64,000 bases of DNA from Paramecium tetraurelia. Its lineage: Eukaryota; Ciliophora; Oligohymenophorea; Peniculida; Parameciidae. Below, piece by piece: positions 11,201 to 25,245 of this stretch (its first letter is position 1; each line of letters opens with the position of its first letter). A program made the translations under genes and the position numbers. The notes under the pieces are model-generated. The model was not told the DNA's origin. It ran no database searches and was given only the letters and a program-made list of their open reading frames with translations. The DNA lies in contig NW_001798995.1 in assembly GCF_000165425.1 (NCBI RefSeq), positions 91,853 through 155,852 of the forward strand, read 5' to 3'.

Positions 11201-14200
11201 TTTCTCATACAATTAAAAAACAGTCACTAGTAGCTTATTTTCATACGATGATGCTTTAAGAATCTAAGTGTAATCCTTAGAATTCAATTCAAAAACTCCA
11301 GTATTCAAAGGTGAAATGACAATCACAGGAACCAATTTCGGAACTGTTGTTGATGATATCAAAGTTACTTTAGTTGGATCTAAATCTTATAATGCTAAAG
11401 TTATTTCTGTGACAGATACTTCAATTCAAGTATATTTAAGAGGAGGAATGCCCTGGTGACTATAGAAGTTACTATTACTAGAAAAAATTATGGTAATTCA
11501 TATGCCAATTCGAATGATAACTTATTTAAATATATCATTCCAGTCACTAGTGTTACCTTGGAAGATGGCACTAGCTAAGCAAAAGGATCAGAGGCAGGAG
11601 GAACAGTTATTAAAATAACAGGATCTAACTTTGTTTTGGGAGAAACTATTGTATTTGTTGGTTAAGCTGTTAATTGGATCTGTGAAATTGATGAAACTAG
11701 ATTCACAAGTGAAGTCATTTATTGCTCTGTTCCACCAAAATGTGAATACTATAACTAATAAGCTTAGTTAGTTGTTGTAACAGTACAAGTAACTCTTGAA
11801 TCAACATGTCTTGATACCACAAATAATTGCTTATTTACTTATGATAATACATTAAATCCAACAATTGAAAACTATCCAGAATCCAGCACTTAATATACAG
11901 GATCAAGAATTTTGACAGAGTCTGATCATTAAAAACCAGATTATTAAAAATTAGTCTAAAGAAAGAGATTTTTATGGACAGATGAATCAAAGAAATAAGG
12001 CATCAATCACATTTTAAACCTTGGTAAATCACCAAGAAGAGATATGTTGTCATCTGCTGATTTAGTTTTAAGTTAATAAAAGACTTATGCCCCAGGAGAT
12101 ACAGAAACCTTAACTGGAACAGGATTAACAGATACAGTTTTTATTGTTTTCAAAGGTCCAGTTACCTAAAAAGTAACTGCAACAATTTCTGGATCATCAT
12201 TCACTTACACAATTCCAAATTTACCTTAGGGCTAATATAAAACTTATGTTTTAACTAAGAATGGTTATGCAGATAAGATTTGGGTTACTGTAATTGGATT
12301 AAGCATAACATCCATTGATACTGCTGTTATTGGTGGATAAATATTGACAATTAACGGAGTTGGATTTAATGCGGATTAATCTGCAAGTGTAAAAGTAGGA
12401 ACAACAGACTGTACTGAACTATAAGTAGTCTCAACTGTTTAAATTAAATGTAGACTGGCTAGACAATCAGCCACATCTGCAGCAGTAACACTCTCACAAT
12501 TACCTTCTGAAAATAATTCAGCAGTTCCTATTACAGCAACATTTACTTTGACTATAAGCCCATCTACTAGCTCTCCATTATTCACAGCAATTACCGGTGC
12601 CTCCTATGACTCTACCCAAAAGGCTTACTTAGCTACAGCAGGAAATGTTGTTCTTGTATTCGCTGGTAGTAGACTTACCGGCACTACACTTGTAGTCACA
12701 TTAGAACATATGGGTCATAAGATAGCTGGAACTTCTTCAGCTTTATCTGATACCTCAGTAACAGCTACCTTTTCAAATTTAGCTGCAGGAGTTTATTCAA
12801 TTAATTTATTAGTTGATAATAAATATGCATACATCAGTGATGTTACTAAATAAAAATTAATTGTTAGTGCTGCTGCACCAACTTCTACTAATCCATAAGT
12901 ATCCTATGCTGGTGGTGCAACTGTTACATTTACAGGAACCGGTTTCGATACAGTAAATGAATAAAATTCAGTCAAACTGTGCGGATTTGATTGCCCAATT
13001 ACAAGTGCAACATACACAACACTTTCATGCGAAACTCCAAAATTATTGACATCATCAGTTTTAAGTTAATATACTGCTTTATCAGAACCTGCAAGATATA
13101 TTAAACCATCAGAAGTCACATTATTAGCTGATTCAACAACCTCAGTTTCTAAATTCTTTGATTTACTCTAATCAACTTATTATACTTCTAGTGCTGCTTC
13201 AAATTGTTATGTCTAAGTTGACTTTGGATCAAGTAGAATTTTGAAATTACATTAATTAAGATACATGCCAAGAATAGACAAATAAGCAATTTTATTGAAA
13301 GATGCAGTGTTCTAATATACAACTGATGGCACTAATTGGTAGACTTTGTTAACTGTTGATTAAACAGTGCATACAGGTTGGAACATTTACGTTCCTTAAA
13401 CTGATATCTCAGGAATCAAAGCAGTTAGATTGTTTGATTCAAGAGGATCAACTGGATCATCATGCTAATTAGCTGAAATTGAATTGAAAGGTTGGATATT
13501 GTCAAATAGTAATAATGCATACTCAGTTCCAACTTCATGTAATGCAGAAATCTCAGTAAATGGTTAATCTCTTGGTACAGTATCAAATGCTGTTAGTTAC
13601 TCCTCATCTAGTGTTCCTATTGTTAATGCTGTCAGTCCAGCTACAGGTAGATTTACAGAAGAAGCAGTTATTACAATTACTGGTACTGGATTTGTAAATG
13701 GATAAACTAACAGTAACCATAGATGGAGTCACATGTGCAATTTAGAGTGTTTCAACAACCTAAATTGTCTGTAAAACTGGAGTCAAAGATCTAGAATAAA
13801 CTCAATTAAATGGAGTATTTTAAGTTAGAGTTAATGGAAATTTAGCAGTTAATAACAAATAATTCATTTATGCAACCAAATGGTCAGATATCAATACTTG
13901 GGGTGGGTATGAATATCCAGGTGATGGAGATTCAGTTATTGTTAATGCTGGATAAACTTTGATTGTTGATGTTAAAACTCCTAAGATGATGCAAGTCTTA
14001 GTTGAAGGAACACTTACATTCTCTGATGAAGTAGATACATCTTTGGATGCTCATTTTATTGTTATTAGAGAAGGAAAATTCAATATAGGAACAGAATTAG
14101 TGGCTCATTAACACAATGTATAGATTACCCTATATGGAGTTGAAGAAGATACTTAAATGCCTGCTATGGGTAACAAAGTTTTGGGATGCCATCAATGTTA

Positions 14201-17200
14201 ATTAACTATTCATGGTAAAGAAAGAACTCCAACTTGGACATTATTATCAAGTACAGCATCAGTTGGAGCAACTCAAATTACAGTAGATGATGCAGTAGAC
14301 TGGTAAGTTGGAGAATAAATTGTTATTACTTCCAGTGAAGTTGAACACATGCAAAGTGAAAAAAGATACATTACAGCAGTTAGTGCTGATAAAAAGACTT
14401 TAACTCTTGATTAACCACTTACTTATAAACATTATTCAGATGTTGAAACATTTGAAACAGATTCATTCCCTATGAAGGTTGAAGTTGGTTTATTGACTAG
14501 AAATATTGTTATTCAAGGTGAATAATCAGAATTGAAATATGGTTATCATTTGATGATTCATGGAAGAGCTGAGAAAGGATCAGTTGGTAAAATATCATAT
14601 GCAGAATTCAGATATGGTGGTTAACCAAGAATTATTGGTAGATATCCTGTCCATTTCCACTTGAATGGAGAAGTAGATGAATCATATGTTGTTGGTAATG
14701 CTATTCATGATTGTTATGCTCGTTGTTTGACTATTCATGGTGTTCATTATTTGAAGGTTTAGAAGAATGTATGCTATAATACTTTTGGACATGCCATATT
14801 TCTTTGAAGATGGTATTGAAACAAATAATGTTGTTGAAGATAATCTTGTTGCAAGTACCAAATAAAGTTGGATCATGTTACAAACAGATATTACTGTGGC
14901 TACTTATTGGGTTACAAATCCATAAAATATTTTAAGAAGAAATAGATCTGGAGGTTCAGAATGGTATGGATTTTGGTATGAAATTAAAACCAATCCAGAT
15001 GGTCCATCAGCTACTTCAGATATTTGTCCTCCAGGATTAAACATCCTTGAGTTTAAGGATAATTGGTCACATTCAAATGGTAGATTTGGTCTTCGTATCT
15101 TCTAAATGGCACCAAGAAAGTTCCCTTGTAACGATCCTGCTAATTGGGTCAATGATTAACCATACATTGATAATCCAAGTCTTTAAGCCGTTTTTGAAAA
15201 ATTCTATACATGGAAAAATAATGAATGTGGTATTTTAGGGGAAGAATTGGGTAACATCTACTTCAAGGACATTATGATTGCTGATTCCAAATTTGCCGGT
15301 TTCTAAGCTCATAAAGGTAACTTCTCAACTGAAGGAGCAGTCTTGGATAATGCAGTAATCATTGGTAAATCAAATCATAATGCAAATCCAGATGATACTT
15401 ACTATGATGGATCAAGAGCAATGGTAGTTCCAAGAACAAATGGATTTTTAGCTAAAAATATCAGAATTTATAATTATGGAAGTAATACTGCTTTAATTGA
15501 ATCATGCTCTGTATGTTGGAATGTTAAATTATGGGTATAAGGAGGCAAAAATACATAATTCTTTAATGTCAAAGCATATCATTCTGATACAGCTAATCGT
15601 ATCTTTTGGTAGAAACATAGAAGAGAAATCTTCTGGGATTAAGATGGTTCAATTTCAGGAGTGTCAGGAGGTGCCTATATTATCCCATATAAGAAGCATA
15701 TTGATGGAATTCCAGGATGTGTTAATCATCCAGAAGATTTTTGGGATAATTCTATCATTTGTGCTATGAATTAAGTCACAATAAGAGATGTTTTGGTTAA
15801 TAATCCTACTCCAGAACAAGATTTCACAGGAGTTGATATGAAATTATATAGATTGGACAGTACTAATATTGCACTCAAAATGGATGCTAATATTGACGAG
15901 AGCAAATTCATAGAAGGAGAAACAATGAAAATTATAAAGAAAAGTCATGATGTTAAATAATCATTTGCAAGTATATTTGCAACTGGTTTCACTTATAATG
16001 TCCATTTCAAATTTGGAGCAAGTGATCCATTAAGCATGGGTATCTTTGCGTCTCCATACTTCAACTAAAATGATGATGCTGTTATTCTTAGATTTAATTA
16101 CTCTGCCAATAGGGAAACATTTGATATCATGAGAAACATTGGAGGAAAATTCCCAGTAAATTACACAAAATTGGAATAGATTCCAAATACTAAGACTTGT
16201 AATTAAGGTGATTGGTTTAATGATAGAACAAACAAACTATTCTTCCTTTGCTTGTCTGGTAAGAATAAGAAGTAATATGAATATGTTGAAGTCAGAGGAG
16301 TTATTTGCAGAGAAGAATGCGATAGTTTAGGAGATGTACCATAAGAAGATGGATATAGATATTGGAGTGATCCTGCTACTTGGATAGATAACAAAGTACC
16401 AGTTGAAGGAGATAGTCCAATTGTATAAGCAGCATATTAAGTTATCTTAGATGTTGATCCTCCTAAACTTGTTAATTTAACTATTTTGGGATCTTTAATT
16501 TTTGATGAGAAAAGAGCATCAACTAAGTTAGAAGCAGAGAGAATCTGGGTTAGATCAGGAAAATTATTGGCTGGTAATTCAACTAATCCATTCCCTGGAA
16601 AGATTAACATTGTATTGAATGGAGAATTTGGAGATAATCCATTAGTAATTGATGCTAATCTTGATGTTGGTAATAAAGTACTTGCTGTAACAAGAGCTAT
16701 GGAATTATACTCAAAGCCACCTGGAACAGTATGGACTAGATTAGCTGCATATGCTGATGCTGGTGCAACCACTATTACTGTAGCTGAATGTGCTGATTGG
16801 GCCGTTGGTGATGAAATAGTATTTGGTCCATCAGGTAGTGACCCTGAATAAAGAGAGAAGAGATCAATAGCAGCCATTTCTGGATGTGTTATAACATTAA
16901 ATCAAGCCCTTGAATTTGATCACTATGGAGCTCCATCAGTAACTATTGATAAACCTGGAATTGGACAATTAGATATGAGAGCAGTTGTTGGACATTTAAC
17001 TAGAAAGATTAAGATTGAAGGAGGACCTAGTGTTCATGGTTTAGGATGTAGAGTCTTGATTTATCAATTCGAAGAACCAGAAGCTAATTTAGGATTCCCA
17101 AGAAGAGGATACACTGTTTTACATGGTGTAGAATTTAACAATTGTGGTCAATATGATACTTAAAGAAGTGGGTTAGATTTTAGAAATCTTAATAGTGAGA

Positions 17201-19720
17201 TCATTAAGACTCCAAGTGAAGTTATTGGTTGCTCATTCCATGATACTACAGGTATGTTGATGACAATCTAAAATTCTTAATACATTACAATCAAGAATAA
17301 CATATTCTTTACTGGTATCAAGGCTTTGGTTTAGATCAATAACAGTTAATATGTGAAATTCTAAAATAATGCTTTGATTTATGTCAAAAAGAGAATATTA
17401 AACGAAGGAGGTATTGCAAATTGGGCAGTATTTGGTAACTTTGTTTACATGGATGAATTAGTACCAACTTAAATGACAAGAGATGTTGTTGATGTATCTG
17501 GAAATGTCGGATAAGGATCATAAGATACAGGTTTCTTCGTGATGGCAAGTAGATGTTCAGATGCATATTAATCATCATTCTATAATAATCATTGTTCAGG
17601 ATCTGTGTTGGCTTGTTTTGGAGTCAGATAAGACCCAGAAGGAAAGTGCACATACATATAAGGATTATCTGCATATCATAGTGGAGTAGGTATAATGTAC
17701 GCAGTTTTTGCAGAGGAATTACGTTTGGAGAAAGCATTGGCTGCTGAAAACGACGTAGGTATTGTCTTAAGAGGTGCTCCTTAAAGCATTTAAGACAATT
17801 AGATGAAGTTTTCAAATAGTTTTGTGAGTGCATTTGTGAGACCAGAATGTCCTAAGTGTTATTCTGCAACTTTGAATCCTTATTGCAGTAATGTCTATGG
17901 AGTTAAGATGGGTACATTATCTTCAACTGCTTTCCCTCCTATTTCGACTAAACCTTCAGACAATTTTGATTCTCTTTGCACCATTCAAAGAGTTGATCTA
18001 AGAGTTTATGTCAATAATGTAGAATTCAATAATTTCAGATTATCTCATGACTCTGCTCCTAGATGTGGTAAAAATGCAGTATTCAAGACAAATCACAAGG
18101 CACATGATTCTACAGGATAGCACTATTTGGTTAATTCACCTTGTACCAACTGTGAATTTGATTCCATTCTTTATTAGATGAGAGATTCTGATTGGTCTAA
18201 ATTAGGATGGTTCGGAGGATGTGGTTCATTTGAATGCACAGGTCAGAAAAATGTCTTGGTTGAAGATCAAACAGGTCACTTCTTTGGACAAATTGGGTAG
18301 GCCATAACCAATAATACATACTTTGGACCAAACGTAACTCATTGTATTAGAAAGAACACTTGGAATGGATATTGGTGCCCTGATAGAAAGATTACAGTTT
18401 TGAGTTTTATGAGTGTCGCAGCTGATTACAACAAGAGACTGTATTCTCCAATCAAGTTGACTGATGGATTATTCTTCAATGAGATTAATAGTTTCTTTGA
18501 ATGGAATTGGGATGGACCGGAACCTTTGAATTTGAGAGAATCTAAATTCGTAGCCTTGGTGTCAGCCAATACAGTTATTAATATGAGCAATGCAGGTATG
18601 AACCCAACTGCATCTGAATATTGGCTATCAAAAAGAAGTGAGGCTGGAAGTCCTGAAGATTACGTAATTTTGAAATGGCAGTTTTCAGTGCCTTAAATTG
18701 TTCAGGTATAGGTTGGCAATAAAGTCATATTGCCTGGATTGACCACAAATTCTAAACATCATGATTTATTGACTATGACTGACTAATGTGGAGCCAATAA
18801 CTACTTCTTTGAAAATAGAACTATTCATTTTGTAGTCAATGCAAAACTTGGATGCAAAGTTAAGATTTCACTTAAGAATACACTCCAAGTTTCAACAAGA
18901 CTAGAAATAACAACAGATGAATTCTTTGGTGATAAATTCTTGCAATACGCAAAAGCTCAATTAGGCGGAGATCCTTATAATTACTTTATTATTGGAACCA
19001 AGAAATCAACTAGAAGATTTTTGGATGAAAGCGTCAGCTAATAAGTTACCGTTGATTGGGGAATAGTTGATAGTGCTGAAATTGGAACAGAAGCATCCTC
19101 TAATTCTTAGTAGGTTCTTTCAGAATTAGCCAGCAAATTAGAATCCTTCAATCCTCCCCCTGAAATTGGTACAGTGTTAGAACAATCAACCACAATCACT
19201 GCTATTAACAAATTAAACTTCGCAAGCACTGAAGTTACATCATGTATTTTTATTAATCATAATTTTATTAGTGACTCCAACCTCTCCTAGTGATGGTACC
19301 AATACAAACAATGGAAGCAATAATAATAATGGAAATAGTGACAATAGCAACAACAATGGTAACACTGGATCAACAGGTGGAAATACTAACAATAACTCCA
19401 CTTAATCTGATAATACAGAAATTGTATTGACTACTGATGAAGGTGTTAATCAATAGGATCTTAGCGATAATATCGATAGCAATACATCAGGAACAATTCA
19501 AAAAGCTATCAAAAAGACTGAATCATCATCTTCCACAGTGATCATTGTTGTTTCAGTAATCTGTTCAGTAATTGGCGTTTCACTCCTTATCTCAGGATTG
19601 TTATATTACAAGAAGGTTAAATTAGCCAAATTGATGGCTGCTAGAGCCCAAAAGGTAGATAATGAATTCTTCAAAGTGAACATCACTGAACAATAACTAC
19701 AACACTAACAACAAGAATGA
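8207..19720 (+). CDS. Fibrocystin/PKHD1L1-like giant surface protein (TIG, PA14, two G8, parallel beta-helix, one TM), with frame breaks
   Basis: The predicted product is about 3,790 residues. ATG 8207 begins a signal peptide (MFISTLSTMLLMLLTNSS). Then come IPT/TIG domains (GTGFPK, GTNFG, GTGFD types, about 8310-9400 and 11000-13860) and a PA14 domain (GNYRFYVASDDCAQFFI, about 9430-9880). G8 domain 1 begins at KWSDINTWGG (about 13880) and G8 domain 2 at YWSDPATWIDNKVP (about 16360). Parallel beta-helix repeats lie between and after them. Near the end are an Asn/Gly/Ser linker (19290-19400), one membrane span (about 19535-19610) and a short cytosolic tail. Introns: 8265-8289, 8418-8443, 9005-9030 and 19244-19271. 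This order matches PKHD1/PKHD1L1 proteins. The frame breaks by one base near 8702, 9692, 11448, 13703 and 14790. At each site conserved sequence resumes in another frame, and no GT-AG intron with the right length fits. Confidence 0.85.
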
Positions 19721-19809
19721 GGAATGATAAAATATGTTTAGAAAATATTAAAATTTAATTTATAAAATCATAAATACTAATTTATTTGGTTTTTCTTTAA
19801 TATATAATT

Positions 19810-22800
19810 TCATTTTGCGTGTTTATTACACCAAGGACATGTAGGATATGCTTGTAAATATGTATTCCATGCATCTTTGAGTGCTCCTTTTCCACAGGAT
19901 TAACAATTAATTGTTTAATTCTTAAGAAGTGGCATACCAGTTATAATGCAAGGTTCCCATGTTTACTTACATTTGAAACATCTAAAATATTATAACTATA
20001 TATCCTTACCTCAATGAAGCATCATAGATTTAATATCCACAATCACATTGTCTAGTTGGAAGTACTGGATCTTAATTTTGATTTACACTTAATTAGAGTA
20101 ACCAGTCCCTTATTTCTTCTTTCTCTTTGTCATTTATCAAATTCTTTTCTGGCATTGGTACATCATAAGGTGAGGGTAAATCACTATTTTAGAATTCAGC
20201 TCCATCTCCTAATCCATTATTGTTATCAGGATCTTCAATAACTTCGTATATATCCAAATATCTATTCAATAGAACAAATGCTAATCCTAACTAATTGATC
20301 TTCTTAGCAACTCTTCCAGCATCCAAATACAATTAATCAATTCTAACTAAATCACAGTATCTCAACAATGAAATGCAAGTTTGAGCATGCAATTTGACAA
20401 TACCATCCTAAGCATATTAATTTCTTAGATTGAGTAAATGAGCAACAATGCCAAATTTTAAAAATTTCTTACCAGTTTCACTTTTAATTTCATGAGCAGC
20501 TTCCAATCCTTAGATAAATCCAAACAAAGCTTATCTAAGTAATTTCAACTCTTTAGGATCACATTCAACAAAGATTTCTATTGCGAGATTCTCATAGATT
20601 GGATAATTTTATTAAATAATTGGCATTCCATAAGTCGCCAATGATTGAATAGTTTCACTGAATCTTCCTTATTACATAGTGATTTTAACATATCTCATCA
20701 GATATTTGTTTAAGTATTCAACTCCATGTTTATCTGCTAATTGTAAGCATTGTCCCCAATCATTTTTTTAAGCTAGCATTTCCATGGCAGCTGCAACATC
20801 TCCAGTTTCAATCATTACATTGGCTTATCCTGTTGATGCTCCGTATTTACGTTACTCTTTGGTGATGTAATCCATCAATTTAGTATTCAATTCTTTATTA
20901 TTAATCATTTGTGCAACTTACTTTGCTTTTTCAAATTCTCTACCTTAAACATACGTAGTAACTGCTTCTTAATATTATCCAACTTATTCATAAAGAAATG
21001 CTGCTGTCTCTAATTTCTTGATTTCGATTAATCTCTTGCAAACTATCTATACAATTCTTGGATACTTATCTTTATCATAATTGGCAGCTATTTGAATAGC
21101 TCTCTCCCATGCTCTTGTCATCACATCTTCACTTTAAGTATTTTAAGGGGTGACTTCCAAGTAGATCTCAATAGCCTTTAAGTAATCTCTTTGTTCTTCC
21201 CAAGTCTAAGCACTTTAATATAAGTCCTCTCCTGTCATGTTATAAGTATTGGCTACATTGCCATATTTGTTATTTAATTCTGCAACCATATGAGGAGCAT
21301 GACTCTTAGCAATTTTCAAAGCCAAGGGGTAATTGCCTTAATCAACATACATTTTAATTGCCAATTCTGGCCTCTTACCTTGAATATAAGCTTGTTCTGC
21401 TTTTTGAAGATCTTTCTTCTCAATGTAGAACTTGGCTTAGCTAATTAAGATTTAAGTGACAGATTATGGTTCATATTGACGAGCAATTCTTATAGCATGC
21501 ACTGGTATAATCTCCAAGATGCTCGTACATGTTTATTGCTTCAGATGCTTTACCTGCTTTAATGAAGTTCTCTTCAGCTTCTTTGTATCTTCTTTCATCT
21601 TCCAAATGACAAGCATATTTGAAATGAACATCTTATAATTTATGTTTAGCATGCAAATTAGCCAATTTGAATGCTTCTTCAAATTCATGTCTGTCTGATT
21701 GATATTCAATCAAAGCATCAACCAGATTTAATCTTTGAAGCATCTTCAATCCAGCATCTGGACCTAGAGATTCTGCCCATAATTTAGCCTATTAACATGT
21801 CTCTTTCTCAGATCCATACATTTTACAACATCTTATTGCTTCTTCCCATTGATTATGAGTCTTGTACATCTACATAGCTAAATGCCATGAACCAGCTTCA
21901 ATATAGTGTTGTTCAGCTCTCTTGAGGACATTTTCTCTTTCTAATTTCTTTGCAATTCCCAAATGAATGTCTTTTAATTTTTAAGGAGTGAATTTGCTAG
22001 CAATTCTTATAACACTCTCATATTATGATAGGTTTTGGTACATCAAAATAGCAGTGTCATATTCTTAGACTGTTAAATATAACTTTTCAGCCTCTTTGTA
22101 TTTACCAGCTTATTCAAATTTCTTACCCTAATTTAAATATAATTAAACGATTTCTTCAGGTAAATATTCTCTAGCTATTGAGAGAGCTTTATCCCATTTG
22201 CTAGCCTTTACATACATCTCGAAGGCCTCAATAGGAGAATTAGCCTTAATATAGTATTTTTCAGCAAAATCATATTATCTAACATCCTCGTAATGTTTAG
22301 CCACTTGTCTGTAATAGGGTCTTGAAACCTCAGCTGATTAATTTTATAATAATTAAATGGCCTTAGTCCAAGATCTACTGTAGACTGCTGCTTCAATAGC
22401 CTTCTAAAACTTGCCTGCCTCGACATAATGGTTAATGGCACTTTCTGTTTCTTTGTTTTCAACTAAATAATTAGCCCAACTTTCCTCCAATTGCTTGACC
22501 AATTTAGGATCTTTTCTTTTAGCCAATTCGACTGCCTTTTTGAATACATTACCTTTAATGTAACAATTCAAGGCTTGTTGATCGTCTTCCATCTATTCAT
22601 AGAATTCTCCACCTTTCTCATACATACCACTTTAGGCTAAAGATGAGGCAATCTTTTCTAATAAGTCTTATGGGAAAGACATATTGCAATTAAATACAAT
22701 ATTGGCAGCTTTGGCTGGTAATCCACCTTACAAATAAAGATTAATAGCATTAATAAAATCGCCTTCATTTTCCTTTAATTCAGCAGCCTTGGATTCTTAT

Positions 22801-25098
22801 CCAGTTTCAATTAACCATTAATAGTAATTATCTTTGAGCACTTTAACTTATTCATGACCTCTCTTTTCAGCAATTTTAATAGCTTCATCCCATTTATGTA
22901 AGTCTTAATACATTCCCATAGCCTCATTCACTTCATTATGATTAAGCAACAATTCTTCAGCCTTAGTAAACTATTTATCTAAGATAGCCAATTTAGACTA
23001 GACTTTGTAATATGATATTCCATCCTTCTTACCAGTCTCTTCATAATATTTAGAAATGAGTCTATTAATACCTCTCAAATAAGATGCTCTAGCAACATCT
23101 CCCAAAGCAGCATAACAGTGTTCAGATACTGATAAATTTTACTCTTCCAAAGATAACTATGCTAACACTTTCCAATTGGCTTCAGTATCAGATGTCAATT
23201 CTAATTTATCTAAGATTGAAGCTGCCTTTTCAAGGTCTCTTCCTTCAATTGCAAATCCAAATTCAATTAAGGCTTAATCCAATTTATAAGCAACTTTATT
23301 TTAACCTTCACTCACAATGACAGAGGTAGAACCAGCTTAAGTAGGTGTACTAGAAATTCTTTCGATTTCTTCAACATCGCCTTTAATTGTATAAAGTGTA
23401 ACTTTGTCAGGGTTTTCAATTGAATACCAAACACACAAATTGTTTCTGTTTTAAGCAACAATAACTTCACTTTCAGGAACCCATTATGCATAATTACAAA
23501 ATGATAGAAGAGTGTGTTTGAAGGCATTTTTAATTGAATATAAATACAATTATCTTCTCTTATCTCTAAATATTAATCTGTTGGCATGAGAATTCAATTC
23601 TAAGAAATCAATCTTAGTATCATGTGCAATTGTAGCAATAATACTCTTAGTGGTTAAATCTTATATCTATAAGGTTTGTAGATCCAATAAAAAGGCAATC
23701 ACTTTAGTCTTGTTCTACCCAGTATAACTAACCTTAGCACTGATAAGTGAATTCTTCATATGTTCAGTTCTGCAAGTACCCAAAATACGATCACTTCCAT
23801 ATTCAATCAAAGTCAATTCTCCTGCATTGAATACCATACAAATATTTTCATTTGTAAAATCAAACTTTTCGTTTCCACTTCCTCTCCAACTGACTTCTGA
23901 TGTCTTCCCTGTAGCCAAATCTCCCACAATCAAAGTCTCATGTGTTTTAGCAACTACAAATCTCTCTTTCTTTATATCAATCTTTGATATTTCAGCCTAT
24001 GATGATCTAATGACTGCTTATTAATTAGTCGATAACACTTAAATGACAATTTATGATGGACCAATATAATTCAAATCATATTTCCCCTTAAATCTAATCT
24101 TTTTCATAGAAATATCCCATGCATCTACTGATCCACATAGAGATCCAGTAATCAATTTTGATGAGTCATTCTTCCAACACCAATGCTGTAATTGTGTAAT
24201 AATTCTCAATATGTTTTACTCCTATTTCTTCCCATTGAGATCTCTTTTGATTGTATGTGTAAAGATAAAATCTATTAAAATTACCCAATACTATGATATC
24301 TCCATTAGGACTACAAGCTCCAACTGAGAAATCCTTGCATCTTTCATCTTAAGTGTAATCAAATCTTTGAACCAGATTACCATAATTATCATAGAATGAG
24401 ACCTTTTGATCATTACCAGCTGCTGCCACATGTTATCCATAAGCCAAAGCATAAGGTATTGAATGATGAACTACTAACTTCTATGATTATTGGGTGTCTA
24501 AGTTGTAACTGTACACTGATCCATCAAGATGGCCGGATACAACCACATCTCCATCCCTATTGGTTGCCATACTTACTACGTAGGATTCTGTTGTGAATGC
24601 TATTTGAGACTAATAACATTGGTAAACTTGATTACTTTATTATTTTTCAAAAATCCAATCTTTACCTTTCCTTCTGCCAATCCGAATATGATATCATTCT
24701 CTCGTTATGCTGGCCATATCAATGTTGTAATTGAGGAAGAGGCTGGGAATTTATTACAGATTGTCTTTTTCTCTTTAAATTTTGCTCCAATCTTATATAC
24801 ATACACTATATTATCAGATTGAGCAACAGCTATCTTGGTTGAATCTGGAGAAAATTCAACTGCCCTCACTACATATGATTTCTATTATGTCTTGTCTGAA
24901 GGCTTGGTTGGGAAATTGTCCTCCTTACCCAATTGATCATTAAATAATAATATTTTCTAATTATACATCAACATCTCTTACCCTATCAGCCGTACAAACC
25001 CCGAAGTCTTTTAGACCGTTGTATGACCATGCTAGCCCACTCACTTTTTGCATGCCATCCAATGCTGGCATAATATTAGAGGAATACTTAAGTTGCAT
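19810..25098 (-). CDS. IFT172: Intraflagellar transport protein IFT172
   Basis: IFT172 is the largest peripheral IFT-B subunit; it carries cargo along cilia and acts at the tip turnaround. Reading down the minus strand from ATG 25096-25098: MQLKYSS, then WD40 propeller blades with the family text [20 protein letters not shown] and [11 protein letters not shown], then a long TPR/helical solenoid. The C-terminus has the expected zinc-ribbon-like end ([40 protein letters not shown]) and TGA at 19810-19812. Coding length, about 1,745 residues, equals the family's. Introns include 25 nt near codon 35 (GTAAGAGATG...TTAG) and 19982-20009 (28 nt) between two zinc-ribbon cysteines. Two single-base frame breaks are seen, near 24180 (inside YTITAL...WKND) and near 21497 (HLGDYTSA...AIRIARQ). 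The gene converges on the PKHD1-like gene with 89 bp between stops. Confidence 0.93.
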
Positions 25099-25245
25099 AA
25101 TTTTTAAAATATTAATGTTACTAATATCAAATCAATTATCGATTTAAAAATATTCAATCACCCTTATATTAACACTATTTCAAATTTAAATATATTTAAG
25201 CATATTCATGAATTATTATTCTTTCAAACTTTCATATCTCAATGT

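Noticed and set aside
16437-16877. Minus-strand frame of 146 residues
   Set aside because: It is antisense to the second G8 domain of the PKHD1-like gene, which has clear homology on the plus strand.
22208-22462. Minus-strand frame of 84 residues in another frame of IFT172
   Set aside because: Overlaps conserved TPR text of IFT172 in a different frame; no independent support.
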